A stretch of DNA of 64,000 bases from Nitzschia sp. DOCU1 (GCA_951394045.1 OX595988.1:620001-684000); one strand, 5' to 3'; shown: positions 11,749 to 22,445, counted from the stretch's first letter. Notes: generated by a model from the sequence alone, not told the origin. Program-made: numbers and translations.

Positions 11749-13503
11749 ATGGCCACAATACCCTCTCCCCCCGACGCGTCTTCTGCTGCCAACACCCCAG
11801 GCGGCGACGATGACTGGAGACAATCCGTCCTCCAGAGTTATCGGAATGCCGAAGTTCGGGAAATCGCCAAAGTCCTGGCGGCTCTAGAACCTGGCGCTAC
11901 CACATCGTCCAAACTCATGCTGGCCATGCGCTTTGAAGATACGATTTTCAAATCGGCATCTTCCCTGGCCGATTATCGCAAAGTGATCACCAAGCGTCTC
12001 AAGAAATTACAAAAGAATTACGTGCCACCCACCAAAGACGCAAGTAGTACCAGTGGGGCGAATGATACCGAAGTATTGTTGTTGGAGCTGAGACGCAAAT
12101 ACGGCGATGCTCTCAAGTACATTGCCAAGCATGCAGAAGCGGCCATTAAGGATGTGGAAGAAAAATCCGGAGCCGAAAAATCACAGCAACTGCAACAGCA
12201 TACCGACTCGGCGATTCAGTGGACCAAGGAACTCGGTATTTCGGAGGAAGCGCCCTTGTCATCGGCAGCGGCGGCTGCCAAAGTGTCCAAAGCCCAGCTA
12301 CTCAAACTCCAGGAACATTTGGAGCGACGCGTCGATAACATTCGAACCTATGTTGTCCGACATGCCGATCCCGATCTATTTTTACAAGAAGCTTTGGAGA
12401 AAAAGGACAAGGAGTTGCACATTCGAGCCAACCAAATGATGGCGATCAATTTGAGCAAGCGAATTGAACAACTCCAACAACAAACAGTAGCGGCGGCTCA
12501 AGCATCATCGAGCAGCAGCAGCGCCAATCCATCGTCTACTAGTGACGCAGGGGCAACCGCAAAGTTTGACCCCATGGTGACGCTTCAGGAGTCCTTGGAA
12601 AAGGCTCAAACAGCGGTTCCACCACCCACGCGCAACAATAGCAATCATGTTCCGGCGGCTTTGATGCATTTGGACAAGATGAGAGCGGCATCCACGGCTA
12701 TCATGGCCTACCTCTGCCTCCCCGAACGACATACTACGGCTCCTCGTAGTACACTGACCAAGATGCTGACAGTCGCTACACAGGGCATGGAGTTTGTCAA
12801 ACAGGCCATGGACAAACTACCCCAAGCTGCATCGGACGAAGTTACGCTTCAAGACGCTTGGACCAAAGTCTTGGAATTGCCCATGCCGGTGGTGGATACT
12901 CCTTCATTGGATCCCGAATCTCCTGCCAAAAAAGCCAAATTGCACCATCAGCCTCCTGTCACCAAGAGTCGCGTGTTACTCACGCCCAATCGCAAAACGC
13001 CATCCAATCTGATACCGGCGCTTCGACGCAAACGTGCTGTATTGGTGCGACCGCCTCACGGCAGTCGGGGATCCCATTTGATCATGGAATTCGGCAAGGC
13101 CTTTACCATGACGATATACTTTTCGCCATTGCTAGTAACCTTGCGAGCCATGGAACCAGAAGCTTCCGGAACGAATAAGGTGCGACCTACTGCCTCGACA
13201 ACCCAATTGAGTACCAAAGGATGCGCATCGTGGACACCGCTCTATCATGGCTTGACTCATCGCAATGATTTGGCCGTTTGGGGTGTCACAGAAGGGAGTT
13301 ATGATGCAGTGGGGCGAGTGGTGGAAGAACGATTGCGAGACGCTTCGTTGCATGCGACGCACGTTTTGCGCAAGTGTTTTCGGAATCACGTCAAGGATAA
13401 AACACAAGAGTTTGAAGTAGAAATTCTGGAGGCATCGGCACTTCTAGAGTTTTTGCAAATTGCAAGAACTACCTACATTCCTGATTGGCAAGATGACGAT
13501 TGA
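11749..13503 (+). CDS. KIX-domain (MED15-like) protein
   Basis: The 584-aa product from the ATG at 11749 is preferred; the frame is open further upstream but that part lacks features. Residues about 18-85 look like a KIX domain of the Mediator MED15 type: DDWRQSVLQSYRNAEVREI, ATTSSKLMLAMRFEDTIF and KSASSLADYRKVITKRLKKL. The RFEDxIFxxASSxxDYxxxIxxxL pattern parallels animal and fungal MED15 KIX. The middle is long helical or coiled-coil sequence rich in Gln and Ala, including LQEHLERRVDNIRTYVVRH. The C-terminal about 150 residues form a separate globular region of unknown type (KAFTMTIYFSPLLVTLRAME, LHATHVLRKCFRNHVK). Recruitment of transcription activators to Mediator is inferred from the domain only. 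Confidence 0.7.
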   Translation: MATIPSPPDASSAANTPGGDDDWRQSVLQSYRNAEVREIAKVLAALEPGATTSSKLMLAMRFEDTIFKSASSLADYRKVITKRLKKLQKNYVPPTKDASSTSGANDTEVLLLELRRKYGDALKYIAKHAEAAIKDVEEKSGAEKSQQLQQHTDSAIQWTKELGISEEAPLSSAAAAAKVSKAQLLKLQEHLERRVDNIRTYVVRHADPDLFLQEALEKKDKELHIRANQMMAINLSKRIEQLQQQTVAAAQASSSSSSANPSSTSDAGATAKFDPMVTLQESLEKAQTAVPPPTRNNSNHVPAALMHLDKMRAASTAIMAYLCLPERHTTAPRSTLTKMLTVATQGMEFVKQAMDKLPQAASDEVTLQDAWTKVLELPMPVVDTPSLDPESPAKKAKLHHQPPVTKSRVLLTPNRKTPSNLIPALRRKRAVLVRPPHGSRGSHLIMEFGKAFTMTIYFSPLLVTLRAMEPEASGTNKVRPTASTTQLSTKGCASWTPLYHGLTHRNDLAVWGVTEGSYDAVGRVVEERLRDASLHATHVLRKCFRNHVKDKTQEFEVEILEASALLEFLQIARTTYIPDWQDDD

Positions 13504-14203
13504 AAACGTTATTGCAGAATTACCTAGTGGATGGAAATGCTAGCAGCTTGGAATTGGTGCGATTGGTCACATTGAGGATTAGACGAACTAATATAGAGTG
13601 CTAAAGCAAACTTTCGAGCTCCGCCAAGTACTGTCCAATAGAATAGACCGGTTTGTTGCTTGAACATTCTGTTTTCGAGTTACTCGCCCCTGGCATGTCA
13701 TGCCACTCGAAAGATTTGGTGCTGCTTGCTACTTGAGAATCAAACAAATTATCGTTGTTCCTACTTTCACCGGAAGAAATATCGCTTTCTCAAATATCCT
13801 TCTGATTTATCTAAAGTCTAAAAAGTAGCTAGTTCCTTGTCAAGGTAAGGGAACTCTATAGTACCGGTAGTTTTGGAGTGTATGTATACTGCGCAAGCCA
13901 AGCCGACAGCATACCTACTACAGACAGTACGTACCAACCAATAGTCGGGGATGATCGTACCATAGCGGACGACAAACGAGCCGTCGGCGCTCTCCGCGCG
14001 GAAAATTGACTAATCGGAGCCGCGGTTTTACTACACGCGGCAAAACTGTCGATCGCTCAAAAACCCAAGATGTGCGTGTCTCGACGATGGTTTCCCTTCG
14101 TTTCACTTTTCTATTCCTTTGCTAGCTTTCGAAATCCACCATCAGCCTTGCAGTGCAATATTGTCCTCTATACGAATCCTAGACATTGTACTTTGAATCC
14201 AGA
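13504..14203. other. Intergenic region
   Basis: 700 bp without a supportable gene. It contains the 3' end of the KIX gene and the promoter of the membrane-protein gene. No repeat of note was seen. Confidence 0.4.
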
Positions 14204-15238
14204 ATGTCGGCTTACATTGTCGATGGCCGCATCGAACGGGGTAGTGGCGGCGCGACTAGCAGACTTGGAATTCGGACGCATTTTTGGCAATATCTCTCCT
14301 GGCAACGAGTGGTCGTCCTGACAGCGGCAAGCGGCATTTTGATAGCCACTAATCCTATCAATCGTCAATTTATGGAACAAGTTCGGGAACCGACCGTGAC
14401 GTCCTGGAGTTCCTTCTTTTGGAATCAAGAGCGAGGGATTACGAACTATTTGTTCTTTGCCGTGGACGAAACGTACACTGCTCTGGTATTTTTGCTGCTG
14501 GGGGAGTCGTGGTCTTGCCGCTTCGACGATGTGGAAATTGGCTACTTTTGCGACGTGTTAGCACCCATATTGACCCACGGCAAGCCATTATTGTGGGACG
14601 AGACGGATTTGCCCTATTCTGCCCATCGAATTCTTTGTTGGATCCTGGTCCTTTCCGCGGCTGTTTCATTTTGCTTTCCGGGTGCTCCGCCTGGAAGATT
14701 GTTGGACAATTCTATATTGGACAGTTTGCTCTCTGTATTTTATCGGCCGCATCTACTCCTGGATCTATTTCATGCCAACGTCGCCGTCTACCCGGCACTG
14801 GTCGAGCTACATCGGATTTTACCGCGATTACGCGCCGGATCCATATGGTCGACAGGCAATGCTCAAATGGATTTTTTTCTTGCCGTGATTATCTTGGTAC
14901 TGGGTATTGGGGGTGGAGCCAACTGGGTTGCTAGTCAGATTGTTGCCAAGCAGCCGATCTATGGTTTTGCTTCGGTAGTTGCTGCGTCCATGGCCTACTG
15001 CCAGCGGATTGCCTTGCTTGGGTCGCCCATTCTCTTTCGTTACGAGGACTTGTTTTTTACAACCGCCGATTTGTACTGGGCCGAACTCGTTGCGGTGTTC
15101 TTGCGCGGGACGCGGCGATCCTTTTCTGTCGTGATTACATGGCTCGTAGCAGGGCTTTTGGGCTCGGCACTAGCCAAGTATCATGTGGAAAACATTGCCG
15201 TGTGGGGCGGCATTTACAAGTTTTTTGGATTGTCATGA
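14204..15238 (+). CDS. Unrecognised multi-pass membrane protein
   Basis: 344 aa from the ATG at 14204 (MSAYIVDGRIERG). I do not recognise the family. Hydrophobic segments that could span a membrane include RVVVLTAASGILIATN, ILCWILVLSAAVSFCF, FFLAVIILVLGIGGGANWV, IYGFASVVAASMAYC and VVITWLVAGLLGSALA. The overall layout, several helices with short loops and a positively charged RRSFSVVIT loop, could fit a derlin- or rhomboid-like fold, but no catalytic Ser-His pair is evident. Other frames across the middle are also open, so a missed intron cannot be excluded. Confidence 0.6.
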   Translation: MSAYIVDGRIERGSGGATSRLGIRTHFWQYLSWQRVVVLTAASGILIATNPINRQFMEQVREPTVTSWSSFFWNQERGITNYLFFAVDETYTALVFLLLGESWSCRFDDVEIGYFCDVLAPILTHGKPLLWDETDLPYSAHRILCWILVLSAAVSFCFPGAPPGRLLDNSILDSLLSVFYRPHLLLDLFHANVAVYPALVELHRILPRLRAGSIWSTGNAQMDFFLAVIILVLGIGGGANWVASQIVAKQPIYGFASVVAASMAYCQRIALLGSPILFRYEDLFFTTADLYWAELVAVFLRGTRRSFSVVITWLVAGLLGSALAKYHVENIAVWGGIYKFFGLS

Positions 15239-15730
15239 GAGACATATTGGTATGGTATTCACTTCATGAACATAATCTTACGTCGTCGACAGAGCAGCGG
15301 GTCAAGCGGTAGACGACGATTTTAACTTCATTTCTTTTTTATTCCACTATTTGTTTTACGACGATATAATGGGGGTTGTCCTTTGGAACTCCAAATCTTT
15401 TATTTGTCCTCGTGCCCATGCGGTACTCTGTTCTTTTGAGTTGCCACCGGTATGGCTGTTTCTGCACGTGGGGCCTCTTTCATTTTGTCAGGAGGCTTGT
15501 ACTTTCTAGACGCATCCCCGTTTTCATCTCTAGCCAATCTTTGCGCCACCTGGCACCAGAATTTCCGGGTTTTAGCCCCCGTCAGTAGGAGGGATTCTTG
15601 TGGAAGTCTTGATCATTTGAATGCATTTCGATTCGAACCAGCCACCTCGCTAGTGTATTCTTCTCGCGTCAAGCAGCTTCGAATCGATTCGAGCTCTTGC
15701 ATTCGCTCTAGTGGTGTTCGTTTCTTTCTC

Positions 15731-16411
15731 CTACACCACGACAGCGATAATGATGGCACCATCATTATTATCGCTTTCGTCGTCATGACACACGTCCTCA
15801 TCTACAATTGCCACCACCTGGGAAGCCAAAGGAGCGTCCACGTAGTTCTCCGGTTCCAACATGTGGACGAACTCGTCATCGCGTCTTGAGGAGTATCGAA
15901 ACTCTTCACCAAGAACTTCCACAGTAACAGCGGAAACTTGTGGGTCGTCGTCACAATGAGTCACGCTACCATCTCCCACCACCAGCTCGGCTTGAGCTTC
16001 CTCTGGCTCGATTTGTGGAATCTCCGCACTGCAGCTAAACCATCGAGCATTTCGCACTTCCATGCTGATATCAGTGAGCTTGAGAATCGTGAGAGTATAT
16101 CGTGTCTTGGTCCCGGCCGTTTTGCGGTAGTGGAATTCGAGCTTGATATTTTCGGTTCGTGTCGAAAAATCCGTACACATCTTTTCCATTCCCATTTGAA
16201 AGGCGGCTCGTTTCAAGTATTTGTTGGACAAGATGGATCGTCGAGTCTTGCAAAGGTTATTGACGGTGTCGACAAAGATGCCCCACGTCTCTTCAATTCG
16301 TTCCGCATCCGGTTCCGTCACCACAAACGGCCGGGGAAGTGTCAACTCAAATTCTTTTCGGGGATCGAAAGGAATCGTCTCGAAGCGAACCACTTGACGG
16401 ACACCAGCCAT
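15731..16411 (-). CDS. Unrecognised acidic protein
   Basis: 226-aa single-exon protein beginning MAGVRQVVRFETIPFDPRKE. Family unknown. The N-terminal about 130 residues look globular and mixed alpha/beta (ETWGIFVDTVNNLCKTRRSI, RAAFQMGMEKMC, TRYTLTILKLTDISMEVRNA). The C-terminus is acidic and ends in a simple Ile/Ala/Val run encoded by ATT/GTC-type triplets. It is divergent from the gene at 16961, with which it shares a 549-bp upstream region. Confidence 0.6.
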   Translation of the reverse strand: MAGVRQVVRFETIPFDPRKEFELTLPRPFVVTEPDAERIEETWGIFVDTVNNLCKTRRSILSNKYLKRAAFQMGMEKMCTDFSTRTENIKLEFHYRKTAGTKTRYTLTILKLTDISMEVRNARWFSCSAEIPQIEPEEAQAELVVGDGSVTHCDDDPQVSAVTVEVLGEEFRYSSRRDDEFVHMLEPENYVDAPLASQVVAIVDEDVCHDDESDNNDGAIIIAVVV

Positions 16412-16960
16412 TGTCTTCTTCTTTTATAAAAATAACTGTTTCTATCCTTGTATTTCGGTAGGTAGTAATACTCTTTGTTGATAAGGTGAAAGTCGATTCT
16501 GACCTCGGCAATTGAAACCCACCATCCATCTGCTGTCGCTCGGTGTAGTGTATGATACTGGGGACGGAGTAGTCGCAACACGAATAAATAACCGAGATTC
16601 CTTCCTTTTGTCGTGCACGTGCGTGATATCTTTGTGCGAAAATTGCTGCCGTGGCAGTTTCTTCCTCCCGACCCACCCACCACTCGGAAAACCGGCGTTG
16701 CGCGCGCGCGTGGAGGTAAGATCTCCATCCGACGACGAGAGTCGCGAGCCTGCAGGTGCTAAAAGTTGCGGCCGCGTCGTTTGCTGGGATTGGAATCCTG
16801 CTAAGCTCCAAAAGCCGCCACTACTATGAGAGAGAGAAAGAGGATTTCATAACCATTAAGGCCTTGAAGTGGATCTGCCACGACGAATTCTCATAAAATT
16901 GAAAATAGATCCTGCTCAACAACAGCGTCTTTCCTCTCATTCTGCCGCGTCGAGAGGACC

Positions 16961-18490
16961 ATGGGAAGTAATCCATCCAAAACGACCGCCTTGGTGGTAG
17001 GTAGTACCACCGTCGCCACCGTCAGTGTGACTGCCACTCTTGGCATTGTCACTTTGGTAAGACTGTTGCGCAAAATCAGCGCTTCGGTCGGTGTGGCACC
17101 GCCCACAGAAGCGATGTTGAAACAGGAAAATGCTGCCAAAAAGTGTGCGCTCTTTCGGCATTTTCCTCAACTCGTCAAGACCTTGGCGTGGAGGTCTCTG
17201 GGAGCAGAGGATGAAACTCCCATTCACATCTGCCGAATGCCCCGTCAGGACGACGAATCTCAAAAAATCGAATTCCTTCTCAAACGGGAAGATCTTATTT
17301 CTGCGGAATATGGTGGAAATAAAGTCCGAACCTTGCAACATCAATTAGCCGTTTGTGAAGCCAAGCGTGAGGCTGGTAATAAAGCTTACAAGCACTTGGT
17401 GTCGATTGGATCGGGTGGATCCAATCAAGTCCTTGCCACTGTGGTCCATGCTCGAAAACTGGGCTGGGACAATGCCCCCGATGGTAATACTGTTACTCCC
17501 TGCTGGTTTGACAAAGACGAGCCAGATCTAGACAATACACTCAACATTTTGAGTGTGTTGAGCTTTCCGACTCAGTCTACGTTCGACTGGGGAACGAACG
17601 CAGGGCTAATTAAGACGATCTCATCTCTTCGTGCTGCCTGGACTCAAACGGACCTGATTCCTATGATGTTGGGAGGAAACTGCCCCGTGGCAGTCTTGGG
17701 GCAGGCTGGAGCCGTTCTTGAGCTCGCAGAGCAAATCGAAGCTGGCAAGTGCCCTGATTTGGAGCGCATTTACTTGCCTGTCGGATCTGGCTGCACTGTT
17801 TCCGGATTGATCGTTGGAACAGTCCTGGTCCGTCATTTGGGACTCAAGGCATTGTCCCATCCTGATTTCAAGATTGTCGGCTGCAATGTCCATGATGGAT
17901 TTGCCATGCTGGACCGATTGATGAGTATGCATGTAAACAAGGCATTGAAATTCATGCCGATGACAGTTACCCATTCTGTGGTGGTTGCCTGCCGTGCATT
18001 GAAGGAAGTGGGTGGTCCTGACATTGAGCAAGCGGCATTAAAGTTCACTCAGACAAGCGTGGATATGCGATCTGATAAGGACGTCGTTGGCAAATATGGG
18101 GGCCATTCCGAGTTGAGTCGAAAAGCTTCCCAGTGGTACGATGAAAAGGGCACCGTAACCGACTACAAGTCAGGTGCAAAGGCCCAGCCGCTTTGGATGT
18201 GCGGTCACTTTGTTTCCAAGGCAGTTCAGCCATTGATGAAGGATTTGGAGGCAGAAGCCAAGAAGGGCACGAGTACTTCACCCAAGTACCTGCTTTGGAT
18301 GACAAAGTCAGCCGTCCAACCGCGAGGTGCAGAAGACGAATGGTCGAAATTCCAGGGATTTAATGACACGGTCCTAAAATGGGCCGACAATGGTAAAGCC
18401 GAATCCATCCTCCGCCCAGGCCGTGTCACCACATTGGGCGGAAAACCTGAAGACTACCGTTCCATCATGACGCAAATCTCCTCGCAGTGA
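16961..18490 (+). CDS. PLP-dependent D-cysteine desulfhydrase / ACC deaminase-like protein, copy 1
   Basis: 509 aa, single exon. It belongs to the fold-type II (tryptophan synthase beta) PLP family. KREDLISAEYGGNKVRTLQ carries the expected cofactor Lys (about residue 121), and SIGSGGSNQVLAT is the phosphate/substrate loop. A Gly-rich IYLPVGSGCTVSGLIVG follows. Likely reactions are deamination or desulfhydration of D-Cys or a related small amino acid; the substrate cannot be fixed from sequence. The N-terminus, MGSNPSKTTALVVG, fits an N-myristoylation site (Gly2, Ser6) and is followed by a hydrophobic segment (about residues 9-35), so it is probably membrane-attached. It is longer than bacterial homologues (about 330 aa) because of this extension and insertions. 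A close paralogue lies in inverted orientation at 20290-21810. Confidence 0.85.
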   Translation: MGSNPSKTTALVVGSTTVATVSVTATLGIVTLVRLLRKISASVGVAPPTEAMLKQENAAKKCALFRHFPQLVKTLAWRSLGAEDETPIHICRMPRQDDESQKIEFLLKREDLISAEYGGNKVRTLQHQLAVCEAKREAGNKAYKHLVSIGSGGSNQVLATVVHARKLGWDNAPDGNTVTPCWFDKDEPDLDNTLNILSVLSFPTQSTFDWGTNAGLIKTISSLRAAWTQTDLIPMMLGGNCPVAVLGQAGAVLELAEQIEAGKCPDLERIYLPVGSGCTVSGLIVGTVLVRHLGLKALSHPDFKIVGCNVHDGFAMLDRLMSMHVNKALKFMPMTVTHSVVVACRALKEVGGPDIEQAALKFTQTSVDMRSDKDVVGKYGGHSELSRKASQWYDEKGTVTDYKSGAKAQPLWMCGHFVSKAVQPLMKDLEAEAKKGTSTSPKYLLWMTKSAVQPRGAEDEWSKFQGFNDTVLKWADNGKAESILRPGRVTTLGGKPEDYRSIMTQISSQ

Positions 18491-19189
18491 AGTCCATCGT
18501 CATCAGATGATTTGGGGAAGCATGGTGCGTAGTAGGTATCGAATTCAGCCGAATCACACAGCGCTACGGTTGGATCGAACCCATCAACCAAGACTATATG
18601 TCTTCACAATGACCACTGAACGACCATGAGGCTTCCTCCGATAGTTGTACTCTTGATGCTTCGATGAACTCAAGTTGTGGTCTTCGACGACTAAAGTAGC
18701 CCCCCGACAGCACCGGGTCTACATTCTATTTGCTAGCGTCTACTGACGTGCGTTTCGGTGTAGCCTACGATAACTATACTACTATAGTTTCGGCTCCCAG
18801 ATGAATAGTATCGATCGCGACTTTCAGTTGCCCGTGACGAATTGCCACAATGTGGCGCGGTTCGTCTCGTGGCAAACACGAGCTGGGTCACGAACCGGAT
18901 TCACGAACCCAATCTCACAATCGCGTGATGCCATCCATGGAGTCGAAGGGATCGACAAAATGGATCTTTTTGGACATTCCAGCAAAAACGACCAAAAATC
19001 GGTGCTGTCGACCATGATGATGCGGCTTTGGGACCGTGCGAGATGCTCCGGAGCAAAACAGCGTCTAAACTATTCTGGGACATGCAGTACCCGAGTGAAG
19101 CTTCCTTTGCTATTTATCGGTAGTAAAGCTTCTCATTCCTCGATCCACGAGTATTCCTCGCACCATCCAATCAATGAGAGTCAAAGGAT
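18491..19189. other. Intergenic region upstream of the DTW gene
   Basis: About 700 bp. An open frame at 18801-19193 exists but has no recognisable motif, and it ends just inside the DTW gene start (ATGA overlap). It is treated as promoter and UTR sequence. Confidence 0.4.
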
Positions 19190-20167
19190 ATGAACGATCA
19201 CAGCGACAACGACGTTACGAAACAGGCAACAACCCTGAATGACAAATGCCAGCCTCCGATGACTGGAGCAAACAAGCAAATTGAAAACTTGGTGCATCAT
19301 GATGAGCCGCCATTAGCAAGTACTACTACCACGTCTGCTACAAAATCCAAACGTGAAATTTGTTCAAGATGCCAGCGCCCCAAACCTCGTGCCTGTCTTT
19401 GCCATGCCCTACCCGATCAACCACTCAAATTGCACGATACGTCCGTGGTGATTTTACAGCACCCTCAAGAACTCAAGCACAAGAACAATCGCAGTGTGCC
19501 TTTGCTGGAGTTATGCTTGTCCCAGTCGTCGTTACACCTGGTAACGGCACGTCGATTCGGAGACGACATGCCCGCCGCCATTCAAGAATTGTTGCAACCA
19601 CCGCATTTGCCCATTTTGGTTTTTCCAGAAACTAAAGAAGAAGTACATCACGCAAAACAACAAAGGAACGATGTATCATCTACTACTCCGAGTACCAAAG
19701 TGAACAGCTTGGCAGAAATTCGACAGCAGATTGACAAATGGCGACAGGGACACGCAACAGAAACGGGCGCGGACTCTAATAACAAGAAGAAATATGATTC
19801 GACACCCAAAGTCGTTTTGCTCGTCTTGGATGCTACATGGCACTTTGCTCGGGAAATGCACGCCAAGAATCAGGACTACTATCCACCTAACATGTTACGT
19901 TTAGGATTGCAAGATGCCGATTTGCCGAGCAACTTTCAACCACGACGATTTGTCCTAAGGACAACACCTGACCAAGACGAGTCATCATCGTCGTGGATGT
20001 CCACGGCGGAATGCGTGGCATGGATTCTATCACAAATCGAACAGGATCAAGAAATCTATAAGACGGTATTGCGCGCATTGGATGCCGTCGTGGAAATACA
20101 CAATTCCTTTTTAGAAAGCAAAGCCCCCAAGAAGCGTCGAAAGGGGGACATCAAAGAATCAACTTAG
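19190..20167 (+). CDS. DTWD2: DTW-domain protein, tRNA-uridine aminocarboxypropyltransferase-like
   Basis: 325 aa. The family (DTWD1/DTWD2, bacterial TapT) transfers the 3-amino-3-carboxypropyl group of SAM to uridine in tRNA (acp3U). Signature elements are CSRCQRPKPRACLCHALP (Cys cluster), VVILQHPQELKHKNNRS, and VVLLVLDATWHFAREMH, where the DATW tetrad stands for the DTxW motif. LPSNFQPRRFVLRTTPDQDE and STAECVAWIL complete the domain. The first about 55 residues are Thr/Ser-rich and probably disordered; the C-terminal KAPKKRRKGD could be a nuclear signal. The PQELKHKNNR..PLLELCL arrangement favours DTWD2, but I cannot exclude another subfamily. The gene sits between two inverted copies of the desulfhydrase-like gene. 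Confidence 0.85.
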   Translation: MNDHSDNDVTKQATTLNDKCQPPMTGANKQIENLVHHDEPPLASTTTTSATKSKREICSRCQRPKPRACLCHALPDQPLKLHDTSVVILQHPQELKHKNNRSVPLLELCLSQSSLHLVTARRFGDDMPAAIQELLQPPHLPILVFPETKEEVHHAKQQRNDVSSTTPSTKVNSLAEIRQQIDKWRQGHATETGADSNNKKKYDSTPKVVLLVLDATWHFAREMHAKNQDYYPPNMLRLGLQDADLPSNFQPRRFVLRTTPDQDESSSSWMSTAECVAWILSQIEQDQEIYKTVLRALDAVVEIHNSFLESKAPKKRRKGDIKEST

Positions 20168-20289
20168 TGGGGAAAGATTTTTGACAAATCAACTTCGTCT
20201 AATACTCAATTTTATGTATCTATAGAATTGGTCGATGATTTCGATATGTACGTGCTTGTTCTTCCATAACTGATGAACTTGTGTCTGCT

Positions 20290-21810
20290 CTACGAGATTT
20301 GCGTCATGATGGCACGGTAGTCTTCAGGCTTTCCTCCCTTTGTGGTGACACGACCTGGACGAAGAATGGATTCGGCTTTACCGTCGTTGGCCCATTTTTG
20401 GACCGTGTCATTGAAGCCTTGGAATTTCGACCATTCGTCTTCTGCACCTCGCGGTTGGACGGCTGACTTTGTCATCCAAAGCATGTACTTGGGTGAAGCA
20501 TTCGTTCCCTTCTTGGCTTCTGCCTCCAAATCATTCATCAATGGTTGAACCGCCTTGGATACAAAGTGACCGCACATCCAAAGCGGCTGCGCCGTTGCAC
20601 CCGACACATAGTCGATAATTGTGCCCTTTTCATCATACCATTGCGACGTTTTTCGAGTCAACTCGGAATGGGTACCATACTTGCCAACGACATCCTTATC
20701 AGCTCGCATGTCCAAGCTTGTCTGAATGAACTTCAACGCCGCTTCTTCGATGTCAGGGCCGCCCAATTCCTTCAATGCACGAGAAGCAACCGTCACAGAA
20801 TGGGTAACAGTCATCGGCATGAATTTCAATGCCTTGTTTACATGCATACTCATCAATCGGTCCATCATGGCAAGTCCATGGTCGACATTGCAGCCGACAA
20901 TCTTGAAATCGGGATGGGACAATGCCTTGAGTCCCAAATGACGGACCAGGACCGTTCCAACGATCAATCCGGAAACGGTGCAGGCAGATCCAACAGGCAA
21001 ATAAATGCGCTCTAAATCAGGGCACTTGCCAGCTTCGATTTGTTCGGCAAGCTCTAGCACGCCCCCAGCCTGCCCCAGGACGCCAACCGGGCAGTTTCCA
21101 CCAATCATCATTGTAATAAAGTCGGTTTGAGTCCAGGCAGCTCGAAGGCATGAAATCGTCTTGACTAGCCCTGCCTTGGTTCCCCAGTCGAACGTAGATT
21201 GAATGGGAAAGCTCAAGACACTCAACATGTTGAGCGTATTGTCCAGATCGGGCTCGTCGCTGTCGCCCCAGCAAGGTGTAATTGTATTACCGTCGGGTGC
21301 ATTATCCCAGCCCAGTTTTCGAGCATGGACCACGGTGGCAAGGACTTGATTGGATCCACCCGATCCCAATGTAACCAAGTGTTTGTACGCTTTGTTGCCA
21401 GCCTCGCGCTTGGCCTCACAAACAGCTAACTGATGTTGCAAGGTTCGGACTTTATTTCCGCCATATTCCGCAGAGATAAGATCCTCCCGCTTGATAATGA
21501 ACTCGAACATCTGAGTCTCATCGTCCTGACGGGGCATTTGGCAGATGTGAATGGGAGTTTCATCCTCTGCTCCCAGAGACCTCCACGCCAAGGTCTTGAC
21601 GAGTTGAGGAAAATGCCGAAAGAGCGCACACTTTTCGGCGGCATTTTCCTGTTTCAAGATGGCATCCGTCGGCGGTGCCACGCCCACAGAAGCGCTGATT
21701 TTGCGCAAAAGTCTCACCAAAGTGACGACGGCAAGAGTGGCAATCGCACTGACTGCAACAATGAGGATACCGACCACCAAGGCGGTCGTTCTGGATGGAT
21801 TGTTGCCCAT
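20290..21810 (-). CDS. PLP-dependent D-cysteine desulfhydrase / ACC deaminase-like protein, copy 2
   Basis: 506 aa, minus strand; a very close paralogue of the protein at 16961-18490. It has the same PLP-Lys motif (AEYGGNKVRTLQHQL), the same LGSGGSNQVLAT loop and the same N-terminal MGNNPSRTTALVVG plus hydrophobic anchor. Differences are scattered single substitutions (for example KIEFLLKRE versus MFEFIIKRE), and no frame is broken, so both copies look functional. The two genes converge on the DTW gene between them, which makes this an inverted segmental duplication. Function is as for copy 1. Confidence 0.85.
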   Translation of the reverse strand: MGNNPSRTTALVVGILIVAVSAIATLAVVTLVRLLRKISASVGVAPPTDAILKQENAAEKCALFRHFPQLVKTLAWRSLGAEDETPIHICQMPRQDDETQMFEFIIKREDLISAEYGGNKVRTLQHQLAVCEAKREAGNKAYKHLVTLGSGGSNQVLATVVHARKLGWDNAPDGNTITPCWGDSDEPDLDNTLNMLSVLSFPIQSTFDWGTKAGLVKTISCLRAAWTQTDFITMMIGGNCPVGVLGQAGGVLELAEQIEAGKCPDLERIYLPVGSACTVSGLIVGTVLVRHLGLKALSHPDFKIVGCNVDHGLAMMDRLMSMHVNKALKFMPMTVTHSVTVASRALKELGGPDIEEAALKFIQTSLDMRADKDVVGKYGTHSELTRKTSQWYDEKGTIIDYVSGATAQPLWMCGHFVSKAVQPLMNDLEAEAKKGTNASPKYMLWMTKSAVQPRGAEDEWSKFQGFNDTVQKWANDGKAESILRPGRVTTKGGKPEDYRAIMTQIS

Positions 21811-22220
21811 GGTATCTCGATGTACAATAATGAGAGTAGAGCTAGTGAACCTGGGGCGGATTTCTTTTCGATTTTATGAGCCGTTGTCGTCGATCCACTG
21901 CAAGCATTCTTTTGTCATGAATCTTGTTCCACATCCTGCAATTAGCATGGGATGAACTTGGCGCATTGCAGGATGTGAAGCTTGGCGCATTGTAGTATGC
22001 AATTGGAACTCAACTACACCAACTCATGGGACGAAGGCTTTTTGCGGGCGAATCTGCAAATCTTGCTTGAGAACAATTCGTGTATGTCACGTAATATGAT
22101 ATGACGACGCACTAATTTGTGGAGATCGCCATCCAGCGAGGATGGCGCATCGTAGGAAAAGGAAGCTCGCTTCTCTCGGATGGAAATCTTCCTTCCGCGC
22201 GCGCCACGCCGGCTTTCGCC

Positions 22221-22312
22221 AGTCACAGACAGACAGACAGTCAGTACAGTATGATACGTTTTAGAATGAAGAACGAGCGACAGACAGACGGACAGACAGA
22301 CAGTTAGCAGTC
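22221..22312. repeat. CAGA/GACA tetranucleotide microsatellite
   Basis: Two CAGACAGACAGACAG-type tracts (about 22224-22245 and 22278-22305) interrupted by about 35 bp. They lie just upstream of the SPF45-like gene in its presumed promoter or 5' UTR. Confidence 0.8.
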
Positions 22313-22445
22313 TCAGCACGGTCTCAAGTCAAGGTCTGGTATAATCAAAATTTCTGTCCGATTGTATTCTACATCGCCATTTCCCGTCGTTCTTCGGATT
22401 ACACAACATTCCATCTCGTCTTGTTGTTCTTGTCTTGTTCGCAAA

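Noticed and set aside
15600..15680. Possible minus-strand tRNA because of a GGTTCGAATCG string
   Set aside because: The rest of a cloverleaf (D arm, anticodon arm, acceptor pairing) could not be built around it.
18801..19193. 130-codon frame upstream of the DTW gene
   Set aside because: No recognisable domain or composition typical of the neighbours; more likely promoter or UTR.
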